A program made the position numbers and the translations under genes. Shown here in pieces: positions 42,191 to 50,466 of a DNA stretch of 64,000 nucleotides (position 1 is the stretch's first letter; the number at the start of each line of letters is the position of its first letter). The stretch lies in contig NZ_JADMLH010000001.1 of assembly GCF_016464385.1 (NCBI RefSeq), positions 372,001 through 436,000 of the forward strand, in the 5' to 3' direction. The notes beneath the pieces were generated by a model, which had not been told where the DNA came from, did not search any database, and worked only from the letters and a program-made list of their open reading frames with translations. This DNA is from Nucisporomicrobium flavum. Lineage in GTDB: Bacteria > Actinomycetota > Actinomycetes > Mycobacteriales > Micromonosporaceae.

Positions 42191-43041
42191 CAGCTGCCTC
42201 CCCGCGCGATGGAGCTGCCGGCGTACGTGGTGTCGGGCTTGTCGAGGTCGGAGAGGTCGAGGCGCCCGGACTGGGCGTAGAACGCGACCGGGTTGCGCCA
42301 CAGCACGAGGTCGACGTCGTCGGCGGTGAACCCGGCCGCGAGCATGGCCCGCCCGGTCTCCACGGTGAGCAGCGGATCCGAGTGGCCCCAGTCGGCGGCC
42401 GAGTTCACCAGCATCCGTTCGGTGCCGTACTCCTTGAGGATCTCGACCATCCGCGGCGGCGACATCTTCGTCTCGGGGTAGATGCTGAAGCCCATCCAGC
42501 AGCCGGATTCGCGCACCAGGCCGACGGTGACCTCGTTGAGGTGGTCCACCGCCACCCGCCCGGGCTCGATTCCGGACGCGGCGACGACGTCCAGGGTCCG
42601 CTTGGTGCCGGTGGCCTTGTCGCGGTGCGGGGTGTGCACGAGGGCGGGCAGCTCGTACTCGACGGCCAGCTCGAGCTGGGCGGCGAACGCCTCGTCCTCG
42701 GCCGGGGTCATGGAGTCGTACCCGATCTCGCCGACCGCGACCACGCCGTCCTTGTCGAGGTAGCGCGGCAGCAGGTCGAGCACGCCCCTGCAGCGCGGAT
42801 CGTTGGCCTCCTTGGGGTTGAGCGCCAGCGTCGCGTGGTGCCGGATGCCGAACTGCGACGCCCGGTACGGCTCCCAGCCCAGCAGCGAGTCGAAGTAGTC
42901 GGCGAACGAGCCCGGGTTGGTACGGGGCTGGCCGAGCCAGAACGCCGGCTCCACCACCGCCTGCACGCCGTGGGCCGCCATCGCCCGGTAGTCGTCGGTG
43001 GTGCGCGAGGTCATGTGGATGTGGGGGTCGAAGACGCGCAT
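42190..43041 (-). CDS. eboB: TatD-like metal-dependent hydrolase (EboB)
   Basis: A 283-residue amidohydrolase-superfamily barrel. The N-terminal metal motif is DPHIHMTS (His7, His9), followed by GEIGYDSMT, LVHTPHRDK, VDHLNEVT and NSAADWGHSDP, which together give the TatD-type metal site. It does not have a signal peptide. Stop and start codons of its neighbours overlap it by one base on each side (TGATG). EboB proteins in cyanobacterial clusters have this fold; the substrate is unknown. Confidence 0.87.
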   Translation of the reverse strand: MRVFDPHIHMTSRTTDDYRAMAAHGVQAVVEPAFWLGQPRTNPGSFADYFDSLLGWEPYRASQFGIRHHATLALNPKEANDPRCRGVLDLLPRYLDKDGVVAVGEIGYDSMTPAEDEAFAAQLELAVEYELPALVHTPHRDKATGTKRTLDVVAASGIEPGRVAVDHLNEVTVGLVRESGCWMGFSIYPETKMSPPRMVEILKEYGTERMLVNSAADWGHSDPLLTVETGRAMLAAGFTADDVDLVLWRNPVAFYAQSGRLDLSDLDKPDTTYAGSSIARGGS

Positions 43042-43637
43042 CAGTCCTCCTTGCGCAGCAGGTGCCGGTTGAGCAGCGCGAGGGCGTCGGCCGGCATACG
43101 GCGCCCGGCGGCGGCGCGCTCGCGGGCGAGGGCGGCCAGCATGGCGGTCAGCCCGGCGTCGGCGCGGTCGTCGAGGCGGTCGACCACGCTCAGCGGGATG
43201 CCCATGAACACGCATTTGACGACGCCCTGACGCCAGGTGGCGGCGTCGAGGTGCGCGGCGTACGGCCCCAGCGCGGCGGCGACGAGCCGGGTGTCGTTGG
43301 TGCGCAGGGCGTCCTCGGCCAGCGGCACCCCGCCGTTCCCGATCGGGAGCAGGGGCAGGGCGTGCAGGACCGCGAGGCGTTCGGCGGCGTCGCCCTGCCA
43401 GTACAGCTGCGCGGTGCGCTCGGCGTCGCTCAGCGCGAGCAGGAGCAGGATCCGCCCGGCCAGCGCGGGTGTCCACCCGGGACGGTCGGGCAACGGTTGA
43501 CGGCCCAGCTTGCGTCCGGCGCGGGCGAACAACGGCCCGGCGTCGTCGGGGTTGGCCCGGAGCTGCGCCTCGGCCTCGTCCAGCCAGGCGCGGCCCGGTA
43601 CGGCCGCCACCACGGCGCGCAGCTCGTCGGGCGTCAT
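43041..43637 (-). CDS. eboA: EboA domain-containing protein
   Basis: A 198-residue helical protein of the EboA family, without catalytic motifs I recognise. Family-like segments are AGRILLLLALSD, LPIGNGGVPLAEDALRTNDTRL, ALGPYAAHLDAATWRQGVVKCVFMGIPL and RLDDRADAGL. ATG 43637 overlaps the stop of the isomerase-like gene (ATGA). EboA is the hallmark gene of ebo clusters and its presence identifies this locus. The function may be structural or adaptor-like. Confidence 0.88.
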   Translation of the reverse strand: MTPDELRAVVAAVPGRAWLDEAEAQLRANPDDAGPLFARAGRKLGRQPLPDRPGWTPALAGRILLLLALSDAERTAQLYWQGDAAERLAVLHALPLLPIGNGGVPLAEDALRTNDTRLVAAALGPYAAHLDAATWRQGVVKCVFMGIPLSVVDRLDDRADAGLTAMLAALARERAAAGRRMPADALALLNRHLLRKED

Positions 43638-44485
43638 TCCGCCCCCTCCCCGGAAGCCTCGGCCGCCCGCAGGAACGCGAGGGATTCCCGGGCCACCGTG
43701 GGCGCCGCGTGCGAGTGCCGGGGCAGCTCGACGGCGACCAGCCCGCGGTAGCCGCCGTCGACGAGGGCGCGCAGCACGGGCGGGAAGTCGATCTCCCCCT
43801 GGCCGAACTCGAGATGCTCGTGCACGCCCCGCCGCATGTCGTCGATCTGCACGTTGACCAGGTACGGCACGGCCTCGGCGACGACCTGCGGCACCGGGCC
43901 GGGCTCGAGACAGCGCACGTGCCCGATGTCGAGGGTCAGGCCGAATGCGGCGGGCGCGCCCAGCTCCGCGCGCAGCCGGTGCCAGCCGGCGAGGTCCTCG
44001 ACGAGCATCCCGGGCTCGGGCTCGAAGCCGAGCGGGATCTTCGCGCCGGCGGCGGCCGCGGTGAGCTCGGCGCAGCCGTCGACGAGGCGGGACCAGGCGG
44101 TGCGCTCGGCCACCTCGGGCGGGCGTACGCCGGCCCAGAACGACACAGCCTCGGCGCCCAGGTCGGCGCCGATCGCCACGGCCCGGCGCAGGAAGTCGAG
44201 CCGGACCTTGCGGTCGTCGTGCAGCAGCGTCGGCGCGTGCTTGCGCCACGGGTCGAGCAGGTAGCGGGCGCCGGTCTCGATCACCACGCCGAGGTGCCGG
44301 TCGCGCAGCTGGTCGGCGACCGCGGTGACCCGCCCGGCCAGGCCGGAGGCGTACGGGTCGAGGTGGTCGTGGTCGAGGGTGAGCGCGACCCCGCAGTAGC
44401 CGAGGTCGGCGATCACGGCGATGGCCTCGGCGAGGCGGTGGTTGGCGAAGCCGTTCGTGCCGTAGCCGTACCGCAGGGTGCTCAT
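43634..44485 (-). CDS. Sugar phosphate isomerase/epimerase family TIM barrel
   Basis: A 283-residue xylose-isomerase-like barrel. The metal ligands expected for the fold are FEPEPGMLVED (Glu), TLDIGHVR (Asp, His), VQIDDMR (Asp) and VAVELPRHS (Glu). It starts MSTLRYGYGTNGFANH. The gene overlaps the prenyltransferase gene and EboA by 4 bp each. It could interconvert an inosose or keto-sugar intermediate, like IolE/IolI-type proteins, which would suit a cyclitol pathway; this is inference. Confidence 0.85.
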   Translation of the reverse strand: MSTLRYGYGTNGFANHRLAEAIAVIADLGYCGVALTLDHDHLDPYASGLAGRVTAVADQLRDRHLGVVIETGARYLLDPWRKHAPTLLHDDRKVRLDFLRRAVAIGADLGAEAVSFWAGVRPPEVAERTAWSRLVDGCAELTAAAAGAKIPLGFEPEPGMLVEDLAGWHRLRAELGAPAAFGLTLDIGHVRCLEPGPVPQVVAEAVPYLVNVQIDDMRRGVHEHLEFGQGEIDFPPVLRALVDGGYRGLVAVELPRHSHAAPTVARESLAFLRAAEASGEGAE

Positions 44486-45327
44486 GTCGGGGAGATCTTC
44501 CGCGCGAGCAGCCGGGCGAGCGGGGCCGCGGCCGCGACGGCGAGGCCGGTGAGGTGGCGTCCCGCGCGGGCGGTCAGCGCCCCCTGCAGCGCCGGCAGGG
44601 CCGTGATGCCCGCGCCGACGGCGGCCCGTACCCGGGGCGCGGCCGGGTCGATGAGCAGCTTCGCCTGCGCCCGGCCGCAGCCGGCGGCGTACTGACCGGC
44701 GAGGACGGCCGGAACCGCTCCCCCGGCGGCTGTCGCGGCGGTCACGGCGGCGGTGGCGGCCAGCGTCGCCGCGGGCAGGTGCCGGCCGGGGCTGCCCGCG
44801 ACCTCGTGCCGGGACAGGGCGGTCACGGTCCACGTATGTGCGGCGATCGCCGTCGCGGCGGGGACCGCGCGCACGGGGTTGCCGGCGCTCGCGCCGAGCA
44901 GGACGTCGAGGGCGCGGCAGGCGGCCATCCCGGCGGGCCCGGCGGCGGTGTTCTTGAGTCTCAGGTCGTAGGCCCACACGGCGGCGGCGAGCGGTACGGC
45001 CACGGCCATCGCCCGCGCTCCCCCGGCCCGGGCGGCGAGCGCGAGGCCCGCGGCGGTGAGCCCGGCGGCGACGCCGAGCGCGGCGGGGGCGGAGATCCGG
45101 CCGGACGGGATGGGCCGCTCGGGGCGCTCCACCGCATCGAGGTCCCGGTCGGCCCAGTCGTTGGCGGCCATCCCGGCCCAGTACAGGCACACCGAGGCGC
45201 CCGCGAGTCCGGCGCTGCGGGCGCCGAGCGTGCCCGCCGCGGCGGCACCGGCCACGACGTCACCGGGCACCGACAGCGCGGCCGGCGCGCGGACCAGCTC
45301 GGCGAGGGTCCGCAGCGGCGCCTTCAT
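44482..45327 (-). CDS. eboC: UbiA family prenyltransferase (EboC-like)
   Basis: A 281-residue membrane protein with about eight hydrophobic segments. The first aspartate motif is NDWADRDLD (Asp57, Asp60, Asp64), which binds the prenyl diphosphate via Mg. The second aspartate-containing loop is WAYDLRLKNTAAG. UbiA enzymes attach polyprenyl groups to polar or aromatic acceptors in the membrane. It overlaps the cyclase gene and the isomerase gene by 4 bp. With the prenyl synthase in the same operon, it is the likely core of a prenylated metabolite pathway; the acceptor is unknown. Confidence 0.88.
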   Translation of the reverse strand: MKAPLRTLAELVRAPAALSVPGDVVAGAAAAGTLGARSAGLAGASVCLYWAGMAANDWADRDLDAVERPERPIPSGRISAPAALGVAAGLTAAGLALAARAGGARAMAVAVPLAAAVWAYDLRLKNTAAGPAGMAACRALDVLLGASAGNPVRAVPAATAIAAHTWTVTALSRHEVAGSPGRHLPAATLAATAAVTAATAAGGAVPAVLAGQYAAGCGRAQAKLLIDPAAPRVRAAVGAGITALPALQGALTARAGRHLTGLAVAAAAPLARLLARKISPT

Positions 45328-46460
45328 CGGGTCAGCCCGGCGACGAAGCCGGCGAGGGTGGCCCACTGCTCGGCGAGCGCGGACGGGCCGTCGCCGAGCG
45401 GATCCTTGAAGAAGAAGCCCAGCTGCGGCAGCGGCCCGGCGTGCCCGGCGTGGTGCGCGGCGGCGGTGAGCCGGGCGAGGTCGAGCACGAGCGGCGCGGC
45501 GAGCGCCGAGTCGCAGCCGTGCCAGGTGAACTCCATGCGCATGCCGGTGCCGAGGAATCCGGAGAACGTGATCAGGTCCCACGCGGTCTTGAAGTCGCCG
45601 ATCTCCGCGACGTAGTCGATGCGGCTGGTGCCCTCCGGCACGTAGCCCAGCGCGTCGCCCAGGACCCGCTGCTTGCTGGCGACCTTGGCGGCGTTCGCGC
45701 CCGGGTCGGCGAGGTTCGCCCCGTCGCCGCCGCCGAGCAGGTTCAGCCCGGACCAGCTGGTGACCCGCAGGTGGCGCAGCGCGAACATCGGCGCCAGCAC
45801 GGACTTCACCAGCGTCTCGCCGGTCTTGCCGTCGTTGCCGGCGTACGGCAGCCCCTCGCGGGCGGCCAGCTCGGCGAGGGCGGGCAGGCGGGCGCCGGTC
45901 GAGGGGGTGAAGTCCACGAAGGAGCATCCGGCGCGGAAGGCGGCGTACGCGGCGAGCGCACTGGCCGGCAGCACAGTCCCCTCCTGCCGCAGCGCGTCCT
46001 CCAGCGCGGCGAGCGACTCGTGGGCCGGGTGCGGCGCGGTGACCGGCTCGGTGGTGGCGACGTTGACGACGACCACCCGTTCCAGGTCGTGGCGGTCGCG
46101 GAAGTCACGCAGGTCGGCGCGGATCCGCTCGGCCGTCTCCGCCTGGGTGGCGGCCGCGGGCAGGGGACGCAGGTCGTGCTCGGCGCGGACCAGCTCGTCG
46201 GCGAGCGCCGTCACGAGCCGGCCGGGCAGCACCCCGGCGGCGGCGAGCGCCTCCGCCTTCTTCAGCACCGGCAGGGTGACCACGTCGTGCCCGCCGAGGA
46301 CCAGATCGGACCAGGCGGGCAGCGCGGGGCTGCGCAGCTCGGGGAGTTCGGTGACGCAGCCGGTGGCCTCGACGAGCCGGGCCCGCAGGGCGCTCGCGCC
46401 GGCCAGAGCGGTCACGGCCACGGAGCCGCGTGCGCCCATCAACCAGATTCCGGTACGCAT
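45324..46460 (-). CDS. ino1: Inositol-3-phosphate synthase family protein
   Basis: A 378-residue sugar-phosphate cyclase related to myo-inositol-1(3)-phosphate synthase. The NAD-binding loop is LMGARGSVAVTALAG. Further family motifs are VNVATTEP, YAGNDGKTGETLVKSVLAPMF, LNLLGGGDGANLADP, SKQRVLGDALG, DYVAEIGDFKTAWDLI and CDSALAAPLVLDLARL. The family converts glucose 6-phosphate to an inositol phosphate. ATG 46460 has GGAGGG 7 nt upstream. It is the first gene of the eight-gene ebo-type operon and may substitute for EboD, another NAD-dependent cyclase, which is absent. The symbol is by family only. Confidence 0.85.
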   Translation of the reverse strand: MRTGIWLMGARGSVAVTALAGASALRARLVEATGCVTELPELRSPALPAWSDLVLGGHDVVTLPVLKKAEALAAAGVLPGRLVTALADELVRAEHDLRPLPAAATQAETAERIRADLRDFRDRHDLERVVVVNVATTEPVTAPHPAHESLAALEDALRQEGTVLPASALAAYAAFRAGCSFVDFTPSTGARLPALAELAAREGLPYAGNDGKTGETLVKSVLAPMFALRHLRVTSWSGLNLLGGGDGANLADPGANAAKVASKQRVLGDALGYVPEGTSRIDYVAEIGDFKTAWDLITFSGFLGTGMRMEFTWHGCDSALAAPLVLDLARLTAAAHHAGHAGPLPQLGFFFKDPLGDGPSALAEQWATLAGFVAGLTR

Positions 46461-46501
46461 GCAGCATCCCTCCCGTATGCGGACAGAGGCGCGCTCAGCG
46501 A

Positions 46502-46558
46502 TAACACGACGTGTCGCCCGTGTTACGTGAAGCGACGCTAACCCAGCGCCCGGGACAA
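46502..46558 (-). promoter_or_regulatory. Candidate ebo-operon promoter with inverted-repeat operator
   Basis: TAACACG (46502-46508) and CGTGTTA (46519-46525) form an inverted repeat with a 10 bp spacer. An inner palindrome ACACG-a-CGTGT overlaps it. A -10-like TAGCGT on the minus strand (46540 to 46535) lies just upstream, so the repeat would cover the start of transcription, a repressor-like position. TTGTCC (46558 to 46553) is only 12 bp from the -10. Confidence 0.45.
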
Positions 46559-46630
46559 AGGAAACCCTCGATATTGAGAAACTTCTCCATCCGGCGAAGA
46601 AACTTTCCCCGCCGCGTACGAAAGTCCGGC

Positions 46631-47857
46631 TCAGCCCTTCTTCTTGCCGACCGGCTTCGGCGCCTTCGGTTTCTTCGGCGCCTGGGGCTTCTTCGGCTTC
46701 TCGGCCGGCTCGTGGACGCGGGTGGGCTTCGCGGGCTTCACCACCGCCGCGGTCCTGATGATCGGAGTGGACGTACGGACGTCCCGCCGGGTCTGCTTCG
46801 ACACCGGCGCCGTGTCGCCCTTCGGCTCGCAGGCGTTGCGGACGGCGCAATGCCGCGGCGCGGGGCCGGCGGCGGAGGTCGCGGGCGCGGCCTCGGCGGG
46901 CGCAGGCGCGGGGCCGCCCGACGGCCACATCGCCGACGCGGCGGCCACCGCGGGCACCACGACGGCAGCGGCCAGCAGGGCGGCCCGGCGGCGGCGGGTC
47001 AGCGGCGGGCGCATCGCCACCGTGGCCGGGTCCTCCTCGTCGCCCCGGCCCGGCACGAGCGTCAGTGGCGCCAGCCCCGCGGCCTCGGTCAGCACGCGGG
47101 CCGCCTCCGCGGCGTCCGGGCGGTCCTCCGGCCGCTTGGCCAGGCAGCGCCGGCTCAGATCGGCGACCTCCGGGGGCAGCCCGGGAATCCGCGGCAGCGG
47201 GCCCGGCTCGGTGTACACGTGGGCGCGCACCATCTCCGTCACCGTGGCCGCGTGCCACGGCATCCGCCCGGCCAGGGACCGGTGCAGCAGGAGGCCGAGG
47301 CCGTACACGTCGCTCGCGGGCCGCACCGGGCCGCCGTCGAGCCGCTCCGGGGCGAGGTACGCGGGCGTACCCAGCACCTCACCGTCCATCTCGTCGACCG
47401 CGCCGGCGGCGGCCGAGATGCCGAAGTCCAGCAGCTTCACCCCGTCGGAGGTCACCATCACGTTGCCGGGCTTGACGTCCCGGTGCACCACGCCCCGCGC
47501 ATGGGCGGCGGCGAGCGCGGCCGCGACCTGGGAGCAGATCAGCACCGCCGTCCGCCACGGCAGGGCCTGCCGCGCCAGCACGGACGACAGGGTCTCACCC
47601 TCGACCAGTTCCATCACGATGTACGGCTCACCCGACGACTCTCCGTAGTCGTAGACGCCGACGATGTTGGGGTGCCGCAGCCCGGCCGCGGCGCGCGCCT
47701 CCAGGCGGATCCGGCCGAGCTGGGCCGGATCCGGCGCGGCGGCCGCCGACAGCACCTTGATGGCGACGTCGCGGCCGAGCACCTCGTCATGGGCACGCCA
47801 GACGACCGACATGCCGCCCACGCCGATCCGGTCGAGCAACTGGTAACGAACATCCAC
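46631..47857 (-). CDS. Membrane Ser/Thr protein kinase with Lys-rich tail
   Basis: About 408 residues from GTG 47857, which has AAGGGGG upstream; ATG 47875 is the alternative. The kinase domain shows GVGGMSVVW, Lys34 (VAIKVL), HRDVKPGN (Asp127), DFG Asp144 and GTPAYLAPE. A single membrane helix follows around residue 290 (ALLAAAVVVPAVAAASA). The extracellular tail has a short Cys pair (HCAVRNACEP) and ends in a strongly basic Pro/Lys repeat (EKPKKPQAPKKPKAPKPVG), which could bind wall polymers or DNA. It is divergent from the type-VII-like cassette. Confidence 0.85.
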   Translation of the reverse strand: MDVRYQLLDRIGVGGMSVVWRAHDEVLGRDVAIKVLSAAAAPDPAQLGRIRLEARAAAGLRHPNIVGVYDYGESSGEPYIVMELVEGETLSSVLARQALPWRTAVLICSQVAAALAAAHARGVVHRDVKPGNVMVTSDGVKLLDFGISAAAGAVDEMDGEVLGTPAYLAPERLDGGPVRPASDVYGLGLLLHRSLAGRMPWHAATVTEMVRAHVYTEPGPLPRIPGLPPEVADLSRRCLAKRPEDRPDAAEAARVLTEAAGLAPLTLVPGRGDEEDPATVAMRPPLTRRRRAALLAAAVVVPAVAAASAMWPSGGPAPAPAEAAPATSAAGPAPRHCAVRNACEPKGDTAPVSKQTRRDVRTSTPIIRTAAVVKPAKPTRVHEPAEKPKKPQAPKKPKAPKPVGKKKG

Positions 47858-47973
47858 GGCCGCCCCCTTGCCCATCGCACCGTGATCGAAACCCCTCGGG
47901 CGGGACATCGAAGCGTGACGACATGCGGTACCGTGCCGCTCACACGCCAGACGTTGCGTTCACGGGGGAACGG

Positions 47974-48288
47974 ATGTACGAGCCGGTGCCGGAAGTCGAC
48001 ATACCCGGCCTGACCCGGGTGGGGAGTGCCGTCGAGGCCGCCTCGGTGACCTGGGGCAAGGCCCACAGCGCCCACGCCGCGCAGCTGCCGCCGGGCGACG
48101 CGCTGACCGGCTGGTCCTCCGGGGCCGCGCTCGCCGCGGCGAACGACGGCTGGGCGGGGTTCATGACGCGGCTCAAGGAGGAGCTGCACGTGTACGCCGC
48201 CGGCCTCACCCAGTCGGCCAAGGACTACCAGGCGGCGGACGACGCGGCGGCCGCCGGGGTGCACGGGGCGGGTGGCGGTCCGCGATGA
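47974..48288 (+). CDS. Small helical type-VII-secretion-like protein
   Basis: A 104-residue protein without signal peptide. Two helices (GLTRVGSAVEAASVTWGKAHS and NDGWAGFMTRLKEELHVYAAGL) and the tail SAKDYQAADDAAAAG with a YxxxD-like motif resemble EspC/WXG100-type secretion partners. ATG 47974 follows a purine-rich GGGGGAACGG. Its stop overlaps the start of the hydrolase gene (ATGA), as is usual for paired ESX-type proteins. No ESX core genes (EccC etc.) are in the window. Confidence 0.65.
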   Translation: MYEPVPEVDIPGLTRVGSAVEAASVTWGKAHSAHAAQLPPGDALTGWSSGAALAAANDGWAGFMTRLKEELHVYAAGLTQSAKDYQAADDAAAAGVHGAGGGPR

Positions 48289-49955
48289 GCCTCACCCTCA
48301 AGGTCCTCTGGGACACCAGCCCCGAGGCGATCGCCACGCGGGCCGCGGCGTGGACCGACATGGCGAAGGACATCGACGACGCCGCCGAGGAGGTCATCCG
48401 CGGCAGCCGCGACGTCGAGGACGTGTGGCCGTCCGGGGCCGCCGCCGAGGCCGCCTGGAAACGCGCCGCCGAGCTGCGGGCCGAGGTGAGCAACGCGTAC
48501 AACCCGTGCAAGCGGATCGGGCAGGCGCTGCGCGAGCACGCCGACACCGTGCGGTCCCTGCAGGAGCAGCTGCGCGACATCACCACCTCGGCGTCGAAGG
48601 CGGGTTTCGACGTGGACATCGCCTCCGGCACGGTGACCGCCCCGCAGCGCATGTACGACGAGACCACCGCCCCGCACACCGTCGCGCAGCAGGTCAGCGC
48701 GTACGTCGGGCAGCTGCAGGGCGTGCTCGACCGGGCCGCGGAGTCCGACGATCGCTGCGCCGGCGTCATCACCGTGAACCTGCCCGACCCGCGCAGCGGC
48801 TTCGGGTCGCTGAGCCTGCGCCCGGTGAGCAAGCAGGACCTCGAGTCGCAGAAGGGCCGCCCGCCGAAGGACGTCCGCGCCTGGTGGGACTCGCTCACCC
48901 CGGAGCAGCAGGAACAGGCCATCCAGGACTATCCCGAGCTGGTCGGGTGGCTCGACGGTGTACCGGCCTCCGACCGCGACGTGGCCAACCGCATCACGCT
49001 CGACCGCAACCTCGCCGACCTGAACTCGCAGCGCACCTCGGTGATGTCCCGCGAGGACTACCTCAAGGCGATGGCGGAGCAGGGCCGGCTCGGCGAGGTC
49101 TACCCGGAGTCCATGAACCCGGTCGGCAGCTACCTGGCCGAGATGGACCAGCTCGAGAAGCAGCGCGAGGACCTCGACAACCGGCTCAAGGGACCCACCA
49201 CCATCCACAACCGGCTCGGCGACCCGAACAAGCCGCCGGCGCTGCTGATGGGCTTCGACCCGGCCGGCGACGGCAAGGCCATCGTGTCGATCGGCGACCC
49301 CGACACCGCCGACAACGTGGTGACGTACGTGCCCGGCACCACGTCCGACCTGCCGGGCTTCGGCACCGACCTGAACCGGGCCGACGTGATGCGCGCCGAC
49401 GCGGACATCTACGGCACCGGCGGTAGCACCGCGTCGATCGTGTGGCTCGGCTACGACGCGCCGGACGCGATCCCGAACGCGACCAAGGCGCACTACGCCG
49501 AGGACGGCGCCCCGGCCCTGAGGCAATTCCAGGAAGGGCTGCGCGCGACCCACGACGGCGACCCGTCGCACAACACCGTCATCGGCCACAGCTACGGCAG
49601 CACCACGGTCGGGTACGCGGCCAAGGACGGCCACCTCGCCGCCGACGACCTCATCTTCGTCGGCAGCCCCGGGGTGGGCGTGGACTCGGCCACGGAGCTG
49701 CACTTCGACGGCGGCGCCCAGGACGTCTACGCCAGCACCGCGAAGAACGACATCATCTCGGGGGCCGGGCTCGACGACACCATGGTGCACGGGGAGAACC
49801 CCGACAACCCAGGCTTCGGCGGCCGGCAGTTCACCAGCGCCGACGGGTCCTTCTGGCATCCCATCGACACCCATTCGCAATACTGGGACCAGGGAAACCC
49901 GTCCCGGAAGAACATCGCGCTGGTCGTGACCGGCCAGGGAGACAAGGTCAGCTGA
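48285..49955 (+). CDS. DUF1023 alpha/beta hydrolase with WXG-like N-terminal domain
   Basis: A 556-residue protein. The first ~150 residues are helical, with EDVWPSGAAAEAAWK as a WxxG-type turn, like the targeting half of type VII substrates. A middle helical linker (PEQQEQAIQDYPELVGWLDGVPASDRDVANR) is typical of actinobacterial DUF1023 proteins. The C-terminal alpha/beta-hydrolase domain has nucleophile Ser436 in IGHSYGSTT, and later HPIDTHSQYW. It may be a secreted esterase or effector. It overlaps both neighbours by 1-4 bp, forming a trio with the small helical protein and a lipoprotein. Confidence 0.8.
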   Translation: MSLTLKVLWDTSPEAIATRAAAWTDMAKDIDDAAEEVIRGSRDVEDVWPSGAAAEAAWKRAAELRAEVSNAYNPCKRIGQALREHADTVRSLQEQLRDITTSASKAGFDVDIASGTVTAPQRMYDETTAPHTVAQQVSAYVGQLQGVLDRAAESDDRCAGVITVNLPDPRSGFGSLSLRPVSKQDLESQKGRPPKDVRAWWDSLTPEQQEQAIQDYPELVGWLDGVPASDRDVANRITLDRNLADLNSQRTSVMSREDYLKAMAEQGRLGEVYPESMNPVGSYLAEMDQLEKQREDLDNRLKGPTTIHNRLGDPNKPPALLMGFDPAGDGKAIVSIGDPDTADNVVTYVPGTTSDLPGFGTDLNRADVMRADADIYGTGGSTASIVWLGYDAPDAIPNATKAHYAEDGAPALRQFQEGLRATHDGDPSHNTVIGHSYGSTTVGYAAKDGHLAADDLIFVGSPGVGVDSATELHFDGGAQDVYASTAKNDIISGAGLDDTMVHGENPDNPGFGGRQFTSADGSFWHPIDTHSQYWDQGNPSRKNIALVVTGQGDKVS

Positions 49956-50431
49956 TGTCGTCCTTGCGGCGTACCGTCCTCGCCCTTCTCGCCGCCGGCG
50001 CCCTGCTCGCCGGCTGCGACAGCACCCAGGAGTCCACCGTGACCAAAGAGGAAGCCGTCCAGCGGGTCGCCGCGCGCGCCCAGGAGGCGCTGCAGCAACT
50101 GCCGCCCGGTGCGACGCTCAAGCAGACCCTGCACACGCCCGACCTGGCCTGCAACGACCAGGACCGCGACGGCGCGATCTTCGTGGAGACCACGTACCAG
50201 GTGATCTACCCGCAGGGCTGGCCGGTGGACCAGACCATGGCGACGATCAGCGCGTACTGGGACAGCCACGGCTACAAGGCCGTACGCGACGACCGCGACG
50301 ACACCGCCCACCCGGAGCTCGTGGTCGAGAAGGAGGACGACGGGTTCCGCATCGGCTACGTGATCAGCCGCCGCGCCAACGGGACCGAGGACGTCTTCCT
50401 CCGCAGCAGCTCACCCTGTTTCCAGCCCTGA
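49955..50431 (+). CDS. Small lipoprotein of the hydrolase cassette
   Basis: A 158-residue protein with a signal peptide and lipobox Cys21 (LLAGCDS). The mature part is an alpha/beta domain with two Cys (DLACNDQ and SSPCFQ) that may form a disulfide. The ATG shares a base with the hydrolase stop (TGATG). It could be an accessory or immunity-like partner of the hydrolase; I do not recognise the family. Confidence 0.75.
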   Translation: MSSLRRTVLALLAAGALLAGCDSTQESTVTKEEAVQRVAARAQEALQQLPPGATLKQTLHTPDLACNDQDRDGAIFVETTYQVIYPQGWPVDQTMATISAYWDSHGYKAVRDDRDDTAHPELVVEKEDDGFRIGYVISRRANGTEDVFLRSSSPCFQP

Positions 50432-50437
50432 TCGTCG

Positions 50438-50460
50438 CGGGGCCGCGGGCCCCGTAGGGT
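50438..50460 (+). promoter_or_regulatory. Palindrome and candidate -10 before the SpoIIE gene
   Basis: CGGGGCC-GCG-GGCCCCG (50438-50454) is a short perfect hairpin just after the lipoprotein gene. TAGGGT (50455-50460) follows it and lies 6 nt before ATG 50467, fitting a leaderless transcript. Confidence 0.4.
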
Positions 50461-50466
50461 GGGTTC

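Noticed and set aside
46535..46558. TTGTCC with TAGCGT before the ebo operon as a PafBC-type promoter
   Set aside because: The gap is 12 bp instead of 11 and the CCGG following does not match the RGTG part. Only the -10-like element was kept as a candidate.
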